Shown in pieces: positions 44,562 through 56,059 of a DNA stretch of 64,000 nt. The notes under the pieces were generated by a model, which was given only the letters and a program-made list of their open reading frames with translations, did no database searches and had not been told where the DNA came from. How positions within the stretch are numbered: the stretch's first letter is position 1; each line of letters opens with the position of its first letter. The stretch lies in NCBI GenBank assembly GCA_958510875.1, contig OY294069.1:186001-250000 (forward strand), in the 5' to 3' direction. The position numbers and the translations under genes are program-made. This DNA is from Endomychus coccineus (Eukaryota; Arthropoda; Insecta; Coleoptera; Endomychidae).

Positions 44562-45164
44562 TTATTCATCTTTCACACTCTTCTGATGCTGCAAATAATC
44601 TAACAAATCAGTGAGCCCTTCGAACTCAGTTCTTCCAACAGGAGGATTCTTCTTTGGAATCTTTGGTAATATATTGCCCATTTTAAGTCTGAATTCATCC
44701 AGCTAAAATTTTGTTTGCTTTTAAATACATTTCGTACACTTACATTTTAATTTAAAGTAATGGCAATAAAGATGAATCATTTCCACTGCTAATTATATAC
44801 TGTTTAATCCTCACATTAGATGCTCCAGATACTTTCCATATTGCATAAAATAATAGTCCACATCCAGTGAAAGCATATAGAGTGCCCAAACTCAAAGCTT
44901 TCAATGCTAAACTTGACCCAGATTCGTGCACTTTAAGCGACCCTATCAAGCCTTTATTAAAATATTCTGGATCTTTACGTTTTGCGGCTACGACCGTTGT
45001 ACCAAAACCTATTAAAGCTGATATTCCTGTTACGCCAGTTAGAAAAATTGTTGCTGCAAATTTTAAGAATACGTTTCGACTTGTATTACATAATGAATTT
45101 TGAATCAATTACCTTTCAGCTTGAATTCTTGATTCAATTTACTTCCATGCACATCTGAAGACAT
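44562..45164 (-). CDS. TMEM242-like membrane protein, frame broken near the N-terminus
   Basis: Small two-helix membrane protein of the TMEM242 family, described in mammals as a mitochondrial factor for ATP synthase assembly. The ATG exon begins at 45164 (MSSDVHGSKLNQEFKLK). The main exon, about 45108-44815, reads FLKFAATIFLTGVTGISALI (helix 1), AAKRKDPEYFNKG, HESGSSLALKALSLGTLYAF and helix 2 through LLFYAIWKVSGASN. The last exon 44702-44562 reads LDEFRLKMGNILPKIP and ends QKSVKDE. A stop codon separates the ATG frame from the main frame at about 45107-45112, and an intron there would be only about 33 nt and out of phase. One inserted or deleted base would join them. The last junction is in phase. 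Family call rests on ESGSSLAL and the FR-KM...P tail. Confidence 0.8.
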
Positions 45165-45269
45165 TATTTTAGATTTAACATAATACATACAGCATTACAT
45201 ACATATAATATAGTGCAAATAGTGCTGTAATAATAGATAATACGTTTAAATCATAGAGATATATTATAT

Positions 45270-45590
45270 ATATCTCTATGGTTTTAATAGGGATTATCAT
45301 AAATAATCTGTGACACAGTAGTTTCATCTCTGTGAAAATATTCGCACAACTTCAAGAATTGAGCCCCTAAGGTCAATCCATATACTCATACTCACAGAGT
45401 CTGTGATATAGTCATTTTAAGCTATCCAATATATCTCTATGGTTTTAATAGGGATTATCATAAATAATCTGTGACACAGTAGTTTTATCTCTGTGAAAAT
45501 ATTCGCACAACTTCAAGAATTGAGCCCCTAAGGTCAATCCATATACTCATACTCACAGAGTCTTTGATATAGTCATTTTAAGCTATCCAT
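45270..45590. repeat. Two-copy tandem duplication, 161-bp unit
   Basis: Unit 1 (about 45270-45430) and unit 2 (about 45431-45590) are almost identical; differences include TTTCATC/TTTTATC and GTCTGTG/GTCTTTG. Each starts TATCTCTATGGTTTTAATAG. The left edge abuts a near palindrome CATAGAGATATAT...ATATATCTCTATG at about 45253-45280. Confidence 0.85.
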
Positions 45591-46027
45591 ATTATAGTCC
45601 AGTCAAATTAGCCTGGTTTTTTTGTTCAAAAAAGAATAGTTGATGTCAGGAAACTTATGTCACCAACGTGGGAGTGACGTAAAACAGTTTTATTTTGTGT
45701 TCTCGCCATTTCATCAATAATATATTTATTATACAGGTCTTTATCATCGACATATACATATGGACTGCGCGTGGCAATGATAAGCGCGGCTAGTGCAGGC
45801 GAGAGAGAGGGAAAACGAAGAGGCCGGCTCTATCGCGTTTCTATTGGCCGCTACACAAATTTTCATATTTTATTGTCGTACCTCTATGGATTTGGCTGGA
45901 GTCAATTTTCCCTTTGCTTTGGTACTTTTATAATATTCATTATGATTAATAAACAATCACCCTTATCCACTAAAAATACTGTTAATGCATTAGTGCCAAT
46001 TTTCGTGATTGAGAGGTCACTATTAAC

Positions 46028-46253
46028 CATAGTCAAAGTATAAAGGTCTGCTGAAGCCTCCCTACCATCGTTTCTCGCGCTAGGTGACGTCACCTAGCTC
46101 CTCCAATCACATCGCCGGCACATAGCAACATCATAGGTATTATGTCGTCGTCAATAACATTAGATAAACGAAATAGACGACCAATCAGCTTGAACTCGAA
46201 TTTAAAAAAAGAGTAGAAGGGAGGCTCCAGCAGACCTTTATATTTTGACTATG
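46028..46253. mobile_element. Small MITE with 35-bp inverted ends and a central CRE palindrome
   Basis: The left end CATAGTCAAAGTATAAAGGT continues CTGCTGAAGCCTCCCT; the right end is the imperfect inverse (AGGGAGGCTCCAGCAGACCT ... TTTGACTATG). Near the middle, GCTAGGTGACGTCACCTAGC at 46079-46098 is a perfect 20-bp palindrome whose core TGACGTCA is a consensus CREB/ATF site. It has no coding capacity. I could not fix a target duplication. Confidence 0.7.
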
Positions 46254-46628
46254 TTGTTAACGACTATTGTAAAATCTTAATGGAGCTGTAATTCTGACAC
46301 TACAGATTAAAATTCGTTAATTTAGAAAAACGTTAACGCACTCGCTTAGAAATTCTAGACGCGGCACCCTCGTCCGTAAACATCTTGACTGTACTTTAAT
46401 AGGTGGTTTTCTGTCCTGTCCTTGTAAAATATATTATAGTTTATGTGATAATCCTATGGTGATATCATGAGTTGTGGGAAATGAATTCTGCCTCTTGAAA
46501 ATTAATAAAACTATTGTATACAATTACTCGAATCATTTTAATTTCAAAGGGGTTTTAAAACCCTGAATATCCAAAACGGGGGAAATTGTGAAAAGTGGAA
46601 ATAAATTATGAATCGAGTCAACAACATA

Positions 46629-46634
46629 TTTATT
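46629..46634 (-). terminator. DUS3 polyadenylation signal
   Basis: TTTATT on the plus strand (AATAAA on the minus strand) about 40 nt past the stop codon. Confidence 0.6.
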
Positions 46635-46672
46635 GTACATAAACATTTCTTCCAAAATAATATTAAGGAAAG

Positions 46673-48782
46673 CTACTTATAAGCATTTGCTTTGTGTTTT
46701 GGTAAAAAATGAAAATGTTCAGGCACCGGTCCTAACAACATTTCACTGATTTTAATCCAATCTGCTGCTGAACTCGATGCCATCAGAGTCTCCATATCGT
46801 CTCTTCCTTTGTACGTTGGTGGCCTGTCGTTGATCTTTTGTGGAGGCCTTTCCAACAATCCAACAGGAACATATCTGTATAAAAATGATAACCATTCTAA
46901 TAAAAATCTCCTTGTATTCTCAACACCTTTATTATCAGAACCCCAATGTTCTAAACCATAATTAGTGTATTTCTTCAATATATCGAATCTTTCAGAACTT
47001 GAAATATCATAAATCTTTTGTTCCTTTATTTCTGTAAATATCCATGGTTTCAAAAGTGCTCCTCTACCTATCATCACTCCTGTTAATTCTGGATATGAAT
47101 CTCTGGCTTGTTTGTATTCTTCCCAACTAATAATGTCCCCGTTTCCTAACACAGGCAAGGGAGCTGCAGCTTTAGCCACTTCCCCTATGTACTTCCAATC
47201 TGCAGATCTAGTATAACGTTGTTCTCTGGACCTTCCGTGTATTGTCACTAAGGAAGCTCCCCATTCTCCAAAATGCGGAACCTAAAAATTAATGAACAAT
47301 TTCAATGTAAATTGTAATAAATACGTTTTGGGACAGCATCTCACCAATTTATGTGCAATATTTTCATTCTTGTATACACCTGTCCTCATTTTGACAGTCA
47401 GTGGAACAGACAATATTTGACTTAAATTCCTGATACACGATTCCAAAACTCGCGGACGACGCAATAACCCACTTCCGGCGCCTTCTTTGAATACCAATTC
47501 AATTGGACAACCCAAATTTAAATCCACAAAATCGATTTCAATTTCTTGATCTAAGACCTGTCCACATCGAGTTAATAAGTGTGGATTATTGGCACAAAGT
47601 TGAATTCCAAATATATCTTCAGAATGATGTCTCTTTAATAAAGCCCATTCTTGTGGACCACCTTGTAAAACTGAAGAACACATCGCCATTTCCCCACAAG
47701 TAATGTCAGCTCCAAATTCCTTGCAGATTCTTCTGAATGGTAAATTTCCTACTGTTGTTAATGGACTCAATACTAACTTATCTTGCCAATTGATTTTCTT
47801 CTTTTCGGCTTGTTGAAGCTTTATTATATCTTCATCAGATACAAATCCACAAGGTTTAACTTTGCTAATATCCTTTTTAGTTGCATCCACCTCAGAGGCA
47901 TTTCCTTCTCGAGGTGCTTGAATCTAAAATCACAGAAAAAAACTTAAAACAGGAATGATTGATGAACTTTTAGTTACTTTAACATTGTGTTTCTTATCAT
48001 TGAATTGTATAAGAGCAGCAGACTTATCAAAATTGTAGCTTCTTTTACGGAGTGCGATCTGTAAGTCCTTTTTCAATTGATTTTTAGTTTGAATTCCGCT
48101 AGATGTAAATAATTCCAACTTTTCACAATCTATTATATTTTCACCTTCAGAAGTAATATGTTCTTTACCAAATCGACATGTTATTCCTCTATTGCATTTT
48201 CCTGTTACTTGGAAGTTGTAACAAGAATCATCTGGAAATGGTAAAAATATGAAATAAAAGGCAAATAAATTAGGAAACTTGAATTAGACACAGCTGTAAC
48301 GAATCACTATCATATTTCATAACTTAAAAAAGTGTTAATTGAAAAGTAAGATGGAACATTTGGATTTTACCTATGTCCTTTGGTTTATTTTTCAAATATT
48401 CTTGAACATCGTGCATAAACTCGCAATTTTTTCTCTCACATTTACGAACAGTATCATCAGCATTAACGAAGACAATTGAATTGCATAATTCTAGTTCCTT
48501 ATTACGAATATATGAAGGGCCTCTTGATTTATTTTGACCAGATAATTTTTTATCCTTTCTTGACAACCGTCTTTTTTTAGATGTTTGATCTGTGGTCCCA
48601 TCTTTATCAGTTTCTAATTTCCTTTTATCTTTTTCAGACACCAATTCTAAAGTTAATTCTCTAATCTGATCAGTACATACAAATCTGAAATGGTTACAGT
48701 TTGAAAAATAATAGTATGGGGTACTAATACTGCTAACATACTCTTTTTTTATATAGCAAACACCTGGCTCCTGATCAGTCAT
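46673..48782 (-). CDS. Dus3: tRNA-dihydrouridine(47) synthase 3 (DUS3L type)
   Basis: FMN enzyme that reduces uridine 47 in the tRNA variable loop. Exons (minus): 48782-48742, 48684-48371, 48231-47978, 47923-47345, 47281-46673; they sum to 1797 nt, 598 residues, all in phase. The start MTDQEPGVCYIKKEF is followed by a basic stretch TSKKRRLSRKDKK, then two CCCH-type zinc-finger regions (CERKNCEFMHD and CYNFQVTGKCNRGITCRFGK), as in animal DUS3L. The catalytic barrel begins KLVLSPLTTVGNLPFRRICK and includes GEMAM, IQLCANNP, DFVDLNLGCPIELV, VKMRTGV, TIHGRSREQRYTRSADW, LGNGDI and GVMIGRGALLKPWIF. At the place where bacterial Dus enzymes have the active-site Cys (GxxxLL after NLGCP), this protein reads GAGSGLL. 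It is divergent from YKT6 across about 1.1 kb. Confidence 0.94.
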
Positions 48783-49133
48783 ACTGTTCCAAGTTTGATA
48801 GCTATAGACAAGTTAAATCGTGCGTTCAGGAACGACCAACGAACTTCAGTTATAATTTTCTAGACAACGAAACCTAAGCATAAATAGAGATCCGTGCATT
48901 AAACATTATATTTTAGGTTAGAATTCAAATTATGTGAGAGAGCGTGCAAGAATAGCTTAAAATCAGAGAGAAGACGTCTCTACTCTATGCCAATAATCTA
49001 CTGGATTTATGAATGCAAAATATCTATTTTCAATGCATAGAAAGCTCGTTGATACTGGGAGTCTGCAATAGCAATACCGCATAATTACTAATTTTTTTAG
49101 ACAGATATCTATCTAGACGAGACCACGGTCGTA

Positions 49134-49528
49134 TACACAGGTCTGGAAACTCGAGGTTGTTTCCTATGTGAGCAGTGAGTCCGCTAAGCGTCGACTGGCC
49201 CGTAGTACCAAAAGTCGTCACGTAGGAGTATTTTCTGACAACTGTCAGTTGACTTGTCAACACAAGGAATACCTGCGTTTTTAGAAACAGATTACGAAAT
49301 CGTGCATTCTGCCGAAATGCAAAACGGGGTACAAAAGTGTAAAGCGAGAAACTTCTGTTTTTAAAGTGCCGAAAGATGCGGAAATGCGAAAAAAGTGGAT
49401 GCTTGCGATTCCGGATAGAAATCGTTTTACCACTTCGTGATCCAAGCGCTAGCTGGTGGCTGAGCGAGGGACTACTCTAAGAGACTCAAGTCAACCATAG
49501 AGTTTCCAGACCTGTGTATACGACCGTG
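49134..49528 (+). mobile_element. P-element-like THAP family, copy C
   Basis: 395 bp with full terminal inverted repeats (CACGGTCGTATACACAGGTC and its inverse) flanked by a perfect 8-bp duplication GACGAGAC at 49126-49133 and 49529-49536. The interior carries the start of the THAP finger (SCI..PKCKTGYKS in the same layout as copy B) but lacks the 150 bp that complete it. It sits in the divergent spacer between DUS3 and YKT6, about 390 bp upstream of the YKT6 start. Confidence 0.88.
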
Positions 49529-49921
49529 GACGAGACTTTTGTAATGAGATTGAAGGGCAGTAATTACATAGTTGTTCTGTGGTGTTCACTATTTATAGTT
49601 GTTCTGTGTGCTGTATTTGGAAAGTGAAAGTATGACGGGACGGGTTGAATTCCAGATTTGATAAATTAAAGTAAACCAGATTAGACAGCCTACTCGAGAT
49701 AAGAGTTGGTAGTTAAGAGAATAAAGGACAAAATCTATTTCCTACTGTTTGGTTAGATTTAGAATACTTTGGTGTTATAATAGTTTGCAAAGATACAATA
49801 TGTTTTCAATTGAATCTTCAATCAGCTCCAGTTTGCTGCACTGAAATAATTCATGTTAAAAAGAAATTACATTGGAAAGCAATGGTTAAGGTTAACTGTT
49901 GATTAAATTAAATTGTACAAG

Positions 49922-50626
49922 ATGGTACAACTATATTGTATAAGTGTGTTGTATAAAGGACCAGTATCTGCACATTGGTTGAAATCGGCTTATGATCTAC
50001 AGAAATTTGGTTATTTTCAAAAAGGATCTGTGCAAGAATTCATGTCGTTCTTCAGTAAAACTATTGTTGAAAGAACGGTTCCATCTTCTAGGCAATCTGT
50101 GAAAGAAGGAGGTTTGTTGATTCATATTGGTAGATTTTCCCAAGTAACTGACTAATTTTTAGAATATATGTGTCATGTATATGTGAGATCTGATAATTTA
50201 GCCTGTGTTGTGATATCTGATCATGAATACCCGTCAAGAGTGTCTCACACATTAATTACCAAGATCTTAGATGAATTCCAGCAAAAGGTTCCTGTAGCTG
50301 CTTGGTCTAATTTGGCCGAAAAAGATGTTGACTTTCCACAAATAAATAATTACTTAATTAGATACCAAAATCCAAGAGAAGCAGATGCAATGACAAAAAT
50401 ACAAGATGATTTAGATGAAACAAAAATAATTTTAGTATGTATTGATACTATCATCATTACTTTACTTTACTAATTTATATTTTATTCACAGCATAATACA
50501 ATAGAAGCTGTACTGCAACGTGGGGAAAAATTGGATGACTTGGTAGCAAAATCAGAAGGTTTAAGTTTGCAATCGAAAGCTTTCTACAAAACTGCCAGGA
50601 AAACAAACAGTTGTTGCAATTTTTGA
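49922..50626 (+). CDS. Ykt6: Synaptobrevin homologue YKT6 (longin R-SNARE)
   Basis: Lipid-anchored R-SNARE acting in ER-Golgi, endosomal and autophagosomal fusion. Exons: 49922-50111, 50163-50434, 50492-50626; 597 nt, 198 residues, all phases correct. The N-terminal longin domain begins [20 protein letters not shown] and includes [20 protein letters not shown] and [12 protein letters not shown]. The SNARE motif starts [17 protein letters not shown], contains the layer residue R in [16 protein letters not shown], and ends [14 protein letters not shown]. There is no membrane segment, as expected. The paired cysteines match the palmitoyl/farnesyl site of YKT6, but only two residues follow them, so the tail is not a standard CaaX box if the second Cys is the lipidated one. 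AATAAA follows at 50801. Confidence 0.95.
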
Positions 50627-51598
50627 ATTAATTTGTATTACCTTCATATATATGGAAAAGAACTTATTATTGGTAACTCAAATTAGATGTTTGAAAACAA
50701 ATGTATTAATCTATAAGTGTTAATTTATAATATTGAATTATATGTAAAAAAATTCCAACTATTGTTTAAGTGGTTGTCATAATAATGTGCCTACTCGATA
50801 AATAAACAATGTTCTTCTCTTAATACATGTGTGAATTATACTCTACACATGAAACATTTTTAAGAGTTTCTGTATACTCAAAATTCTGAATGAAATGAAC
50901 TGTGATCAATCAATCACTGACTTCCCTCACTTTGTAAGCAAAATAGATTTTGCAAACTTCTACCGGTCCAATGATCATGGGAACAGAAAATATATTGGAA
51001 ATGATTTAGAAACTGCAATTTCTAATTATTTACATTATAATGCAACCTTGTTTTACTGACACCTGCTGTCACATGAACTATAAAAATTTGTGCACAGGCA
51101 TCATGTCAAAAATAGTCTAGATCGACTCAAAAATGATAAATCAGGAAAAACATTTTGGGCCAATTACAATATTTCCCTTCCGCTATGTACAGGAGAAGTA
51201 GAAATGTGATAACCTCATATTTAACAGAATTGTTATTGCTATTTGAATTTCCACTTTAAATATTTTATATTTATCAATTACTAAGCCTTTTATTATATAC
51301 ATGCATTAAAAAATTTAGATTCCAGTAAACAGAAATTGTACAACCTTACAACTTGTTCAAACCACTTCATGATTTTATTAATGGATTTTCTATTTAAGTA
51401 TAAAGTAAAGTGGAAGGTGTGTGATGATTAAGTAAAACAATAAATTACAATTGAAATATGATATTTTCATGCAAAAACCCTATACCCTATTTAGAAATCA
51501 TAGCCTTTTACATTTGAAAAATAAAATAACATATAATGTTCAATCAAATAATATAATAACAGTTAAAATAATAATGGACATTTCCTAGATTGTTTAAA
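50627..51598. other. Convergent spacer between YKT6 and NFX1
   Basis: Holds the two 3' untranslated regions. I see no coding frame or repeat. Confidence 0.5.
50801..50806 (+). terminator. YKT6 polyadenylation signal
   Basis: AATAAA about 175 nt after the stop codon. Confidence 0.6.
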
Positions 51599-54500
51599 TT
51601 ATGTAGGAGGATTATTGAAATAATCAACCACTTCACCCTGTGATGGATTGACTTTTTGATTTCTTCCTGGTAGTTTCAAAGTAACAGACTCGGACTTATT
51701 GATGAAATTTTTTCCCAAAAGTGTAGGTCCCGGTACTTTCCTTTGACCATTTTCTCTCTGAATTATTTCCAACAAACTCATACCGGGCAACCAAGATTTG
51801 TCTCTAGTGGCCGTAGCGACGATATTTCTGTTCGGTTCCAAATCGTAAGCAGCACTTTCGCAACCGAAATGTTCGCAATATTCGTGAATGAAATGTCTCT
51901 TATCTCGGTTCATGGATTCGAATGAATAAGATCGGCTCTTCTGTTTACTCTGTTTGGCTAATTGTACGAGATCTGTAAGTTTATCGTGAACTCGTTGACA
52001 AAAATGAGGATCCTTTTTGGCCCAGTTTCTCATCAAGTCCGAGTAACGTGGCGTAAGTTTCTGACTGATGTCCGGATTGCGAATTTGTAGGCCGATCGCC
52101 AGGCGTCTATTTCGCTCCAGAACACGGCATTCCTCTGTACATTCAAGTCTGAAAATACAGGAAAAACACAAATATTAAATCATTAAGATATAATTTGAAA
52201 AAGTTACAAAAATGGGTGTTTTTATAACTTTCATTCTAATTGAGTTAAGAATATAACTATTTCACTTACATCTTCAGTATTTCTGGTCTTCTCAGCTTAG
52301 CGATGTCTGTAATATCTACAGTCTGATCCTTGATCAGGTTCGACATTTTCTCGTTTATCAAAGCAGCTTCTAAATTCTTATATTCTTCAACCAGATCGTT
52401 ACATGGCTTGCTACTCTTTTGATGTCCACACATACAAGTTACTAGCACGGCTTTTTTGCAACTAGTCTTAGGACATGGTTCCTTATGACACGGTACGTTA
52501 CATCCGTGTCCGCACAAAGCTCTCACTATTGTACATGGTTGTTTGCAAGGGGTGGGACATGGACCTAAGTGACACAGCTTGACGCAGCCGTGCTTACCGC
52601 AAGGCAACTCCATGCCGCAAGCCAATCCGCAACTGAAACTTTCCTGATGACACGGAATAGCAGCGCGTTGTTCATGTTTACCGTAGCACCATCTCTTACT
52701 AAGCACTGTACATGGAGGACACGGCCCAGTGTGGCAAGCGTGGTTGACTTGGTGGCCGCACGAGCGCTCTCTACCGCAAGGTTTATCGCAAAGGGGAGGT
52801 TTCGTGCCGCAATGAATCGGCGGAAATAAGATACTAGCGCCGCATTCGCAACACAATTCGTCGAAACTGGTCTCGACGCAAGATGGACATCTCCCGCTGT
52901 GACACGTACGTTCGCACTTGTGATTACCGCAAGTGAGGTTACGATTGCAGGGCAACGGACAAAAGTGTTCGATTTCGATACAACAACGCTGATTGCAACG
53001 ATGTTTGCCGCATAAACGTTTCTTCGTGCATTTCTTTTCGCAACGCGCGTCGTCCGCTTTCGTAGTCACATTTTTACAAGGCACTTCTTTGTCCATATGA
53101 CCGCATCGGCATTTCATCACGGTAGTCAAGCCGCATGGAGGGCAATCGCCCCCGTGACAAGACGATTGACACTTATGAGGAGCGTTCGGCTGTCCACAAT
53201 TTAGCGATTTTCCACATTTTTTCGCGCAAGCGGGAATTTCATCTAAACAAGATGTTCGCTTGATAGTTAACGTAGTTTTTTCGCAAGGGCACGTGTTGAT
53301 AAGGTTAATATCGTTAACACAAGGTGCGCATCTACCTGGATGACAAATCTCCTTACACTTGTGATTTTCGCAAGTCAACAATTTATCGCATACTTCTTCG
53401 CATGAATATCGCGTGGCCCCACGTTGGGCGTCAGTGCAAGCTGTAATTCTTCCCACTTTGCCGCAATAACATTCTTGCCTTAAAACTTCGGCGCACGGTT
53501 CGCAATCGCCGACGTGACATTTTGTTTCGCAACGATGCAGACCGCATTCTAGTTGTTTGTTGCAAACGCCCTGACAGATTATCTCCACGTCGGAACTACA
53601 TTTTACTTGCTGTTGGGTCTGTCCGCACCCGCAATTTTTTGAGACTACTGCTACACAATCGGGACATGGACCTGGATGACACAAGATAATGCAGTTATGT
53701 TCACAAATTCTTCTTTTTCGCTGACATACTTCACCGCAACTGTGCGGTGTTAGACCTGGTTCTCTGCGCGGGTCCTTCGTTTTGCCGCAGTAGCATTTAT
53801 AATGAGAAGGAATTTCATTGCAGACGTTTTGGCACGCGGGACATCGCCATCCGTTTTCCAGCTTAGATGAATTGGCCCAAGCTCTTGTACATTTCAAATG
53901 GAGAATGTGATAGCACTGTTTGCACGACCATATTTTGTCATTGTGTTTAAATATTTCACAGCAAACTAAACACTCCAAAGTTCTTCTGGTGATCATTTCT
54001 TCCAATCTCTCGCGTTGGGATGCGGCGTCCACTGAAAATAGATATGTGATGTACATTCATTCAAAACTTAAATCTCAAAGTGAAAATTGAACTGTATTAC
54101 ACAATTTTATCGAAACCATATAAAAATGTCTCCCATTTAAGAAACAAAATCATATCCATAGGAATCAAATCTAATTAGCTTAAAACATGAATACAGTATA
54201 CAGATGTTAATGGGTTACTTCTCATGTAACTTTACATCACACCAACATAAAAACTAGAAATAGTTCAACTTTCAAATGAATATCAAATTTCTTGAAGCAA
54301 ATGATATTGACTTTTGTTCAGAAAGTAATTTCAATTGCACTCATGAAAGAAGTAAAGTTCACCAAATGAGTCCCTGTACTTTGAATCTTGGTACAAAAAA
54401 CAATATGTTAACTTACACTTCTCCATCCTTGCTTTATTGTTTTCCATTTTTTTACTAGCATTCCCATTATTTCCTTTCCAATGATCTTTGCTTCGTGAAT

Positions 54501-55359
54501 TATGTTTCCCATAATATTTATCAGGTTTCATATTCTTATTATAATTAACGAAATTTTTGTGAAAATAACCTTCATTAGCATAATTTTGGGGTCCATGATA
54601 ATCACTTTGTGCACCACTGTAGCTTTGCATGTTGGTACTATCACGATTGGGTTTTTGCATGTCTCCATATGGAAAATGCTTTGATTTGGAATTATTAAAA
54701 TAATCGTAATTGTAGGAATCTAATGATTCTCCACTATATCCTGGCCTACCATATGCTCCATTCCTTCGTTCTCCTTGTTTATAGCCATCTATATCGTACT
54801 GTGTTCTAACATTTCTAATATAATTTTTATCACGTCCTCTTGTACTTGCCTTCACATTAATCCCTCTTGCAGTGTAACCTTCTGAAAAATCGTCATATAA
54901 TATGCCAGTCTGTTTTTCGAAATGTAACTGATTTTGATGAAATGCATCATTTGATAGAGATCCAGTATAATTTTTAGATATTCCATTATACAAGGTAGAT
55001 TCTTGGTTAATTTGATGATAGTTATTTTCTCGATGATTATTCCTATATCCTCCTTGCACATAATTTGCAGAACTTCTATATCCATTGAATATCTCAGATT
55101 CTCGTTGGTTTTGGTTGAAATTGTTCTCTCGGTGATTATTCCTATGTCCTCCACCCTGAACATAATCAGCGGAATTTTTATAACGGTATTGCTTCTTTAT
55201 TGCTCCGGCAGAATTCACACCAGTCGGATATTGGGAATTATTTCCAGTGGATGGATGTTGTTCTGCTTGACCCACGTTAGAGGATCTAACACTTCCTGGA
55301 TTAGATTCAACTTCACTCGATTGAGCGTTATAAAATGACCGAGAATTTTCAGGATTCAT
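51599..55359 (-). CDS. stc: NFX1-type zinc finger protein (shuttle craft)
   Basis: Nuclear zinc finger protein of the NFX1 family; Drosophila shuttle craft acts in motor axon guidance and lifespan. Exons (minus): 55359-54417, 54031-52270, 52148-51599; 3255 nt, 1084 residues, in phase. Residues 1-314 are a low-complexity Asn/Tyr/Gly/Gln-rich tail with a 33-residue tandem repeat (about 60-126). The large exon opens with a RING-type domain (CLVCCEIF, CKQCYHILHLKC, WRCPACQN) and then a long series of NFX1 zinc-finger repeats of the form CG..HxC...CHxGxCxxC. The last exon has an R3H domain (core KRHFIHEYCEHFG with the R-x3-H spacing) for single-strand nucleic acid binding. The start MNPENSRSFYN follows an acceptor-like CTCAG, so an untranslated exon probably lies upstream. 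Confidence 0.94.
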
Positions 55360-56059
55360 CTTTCTGAGACAATTGCTACTATTGGGAATCACAATAATTG
55401 GCAGACCGATATTAATGTACTTAGTTCAGATAAGATTAATTCAAGTTTTTATCCCCATTGTGAAAAGCAGGTTATTGCAATGGTTACCTGCTTTTTGCAC
55501 TTTTTAAATTATTATCCTACATGTTCATTGATTGACGCTGATGGTGCAATATTGTATCATAATCGTTTCATGAATTTCGTTAAGTTTCTATAATGGTAAA
55601 TTCATAAAATAATAACGTCATACTTCCACCATTCATTCATGATTCAAAGAACTACATGCTGGGGAGTGGGGGAAGAGAAAGCGAACATAAAACTAGAAAG
55701 CGAATGGTCATGAATATAGAACATCGAGACAGAGACATTTCTATTTCAGATATGAACGAAATGGAACACAGAATTGTATTCTCATTCATCGGAATCTAAA
55801 GCACCTGCAGAAGCAAATGAAATACTAATATATTTTCAATATATAGAAGATAGGTAGTGAATAAATTTGAGGCGAAGTGCATTTCTTCATGGCTTTTTAA
55901 ATGTTGTAATGGGAGAAATTATTTGATAATAAGACAGATGAAAGGTTTTTTTTCCTGTACAAGGCTTCGCGACCAGAGATGTTGTACGCGACACCCAGTA
56001 GATCTGGACATGCGGAAGCCAAGAATGTTCAAGATTGGCGGATGTCTACTATTTTAGAT

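Larger units (their letters stand above)
45165..46672. other. Repeat-bearing spacer between TMEM242-like gene and DUS3
   Basis: Contains the 161-bp tandem duplication, the dispersed-repeat copy at 45951-45985, and the small MITE at 46028-46253. The open frame at 45771-46043 runs across these repeats and has no recognisable domain, so I do not call it a gene. Confidence 0.5.

Noticed and set aside
45771..46093. Overlapping open frames on both strands
   Set aside because: They run through a dispersed repeat and the end of a MITE and have no domain.
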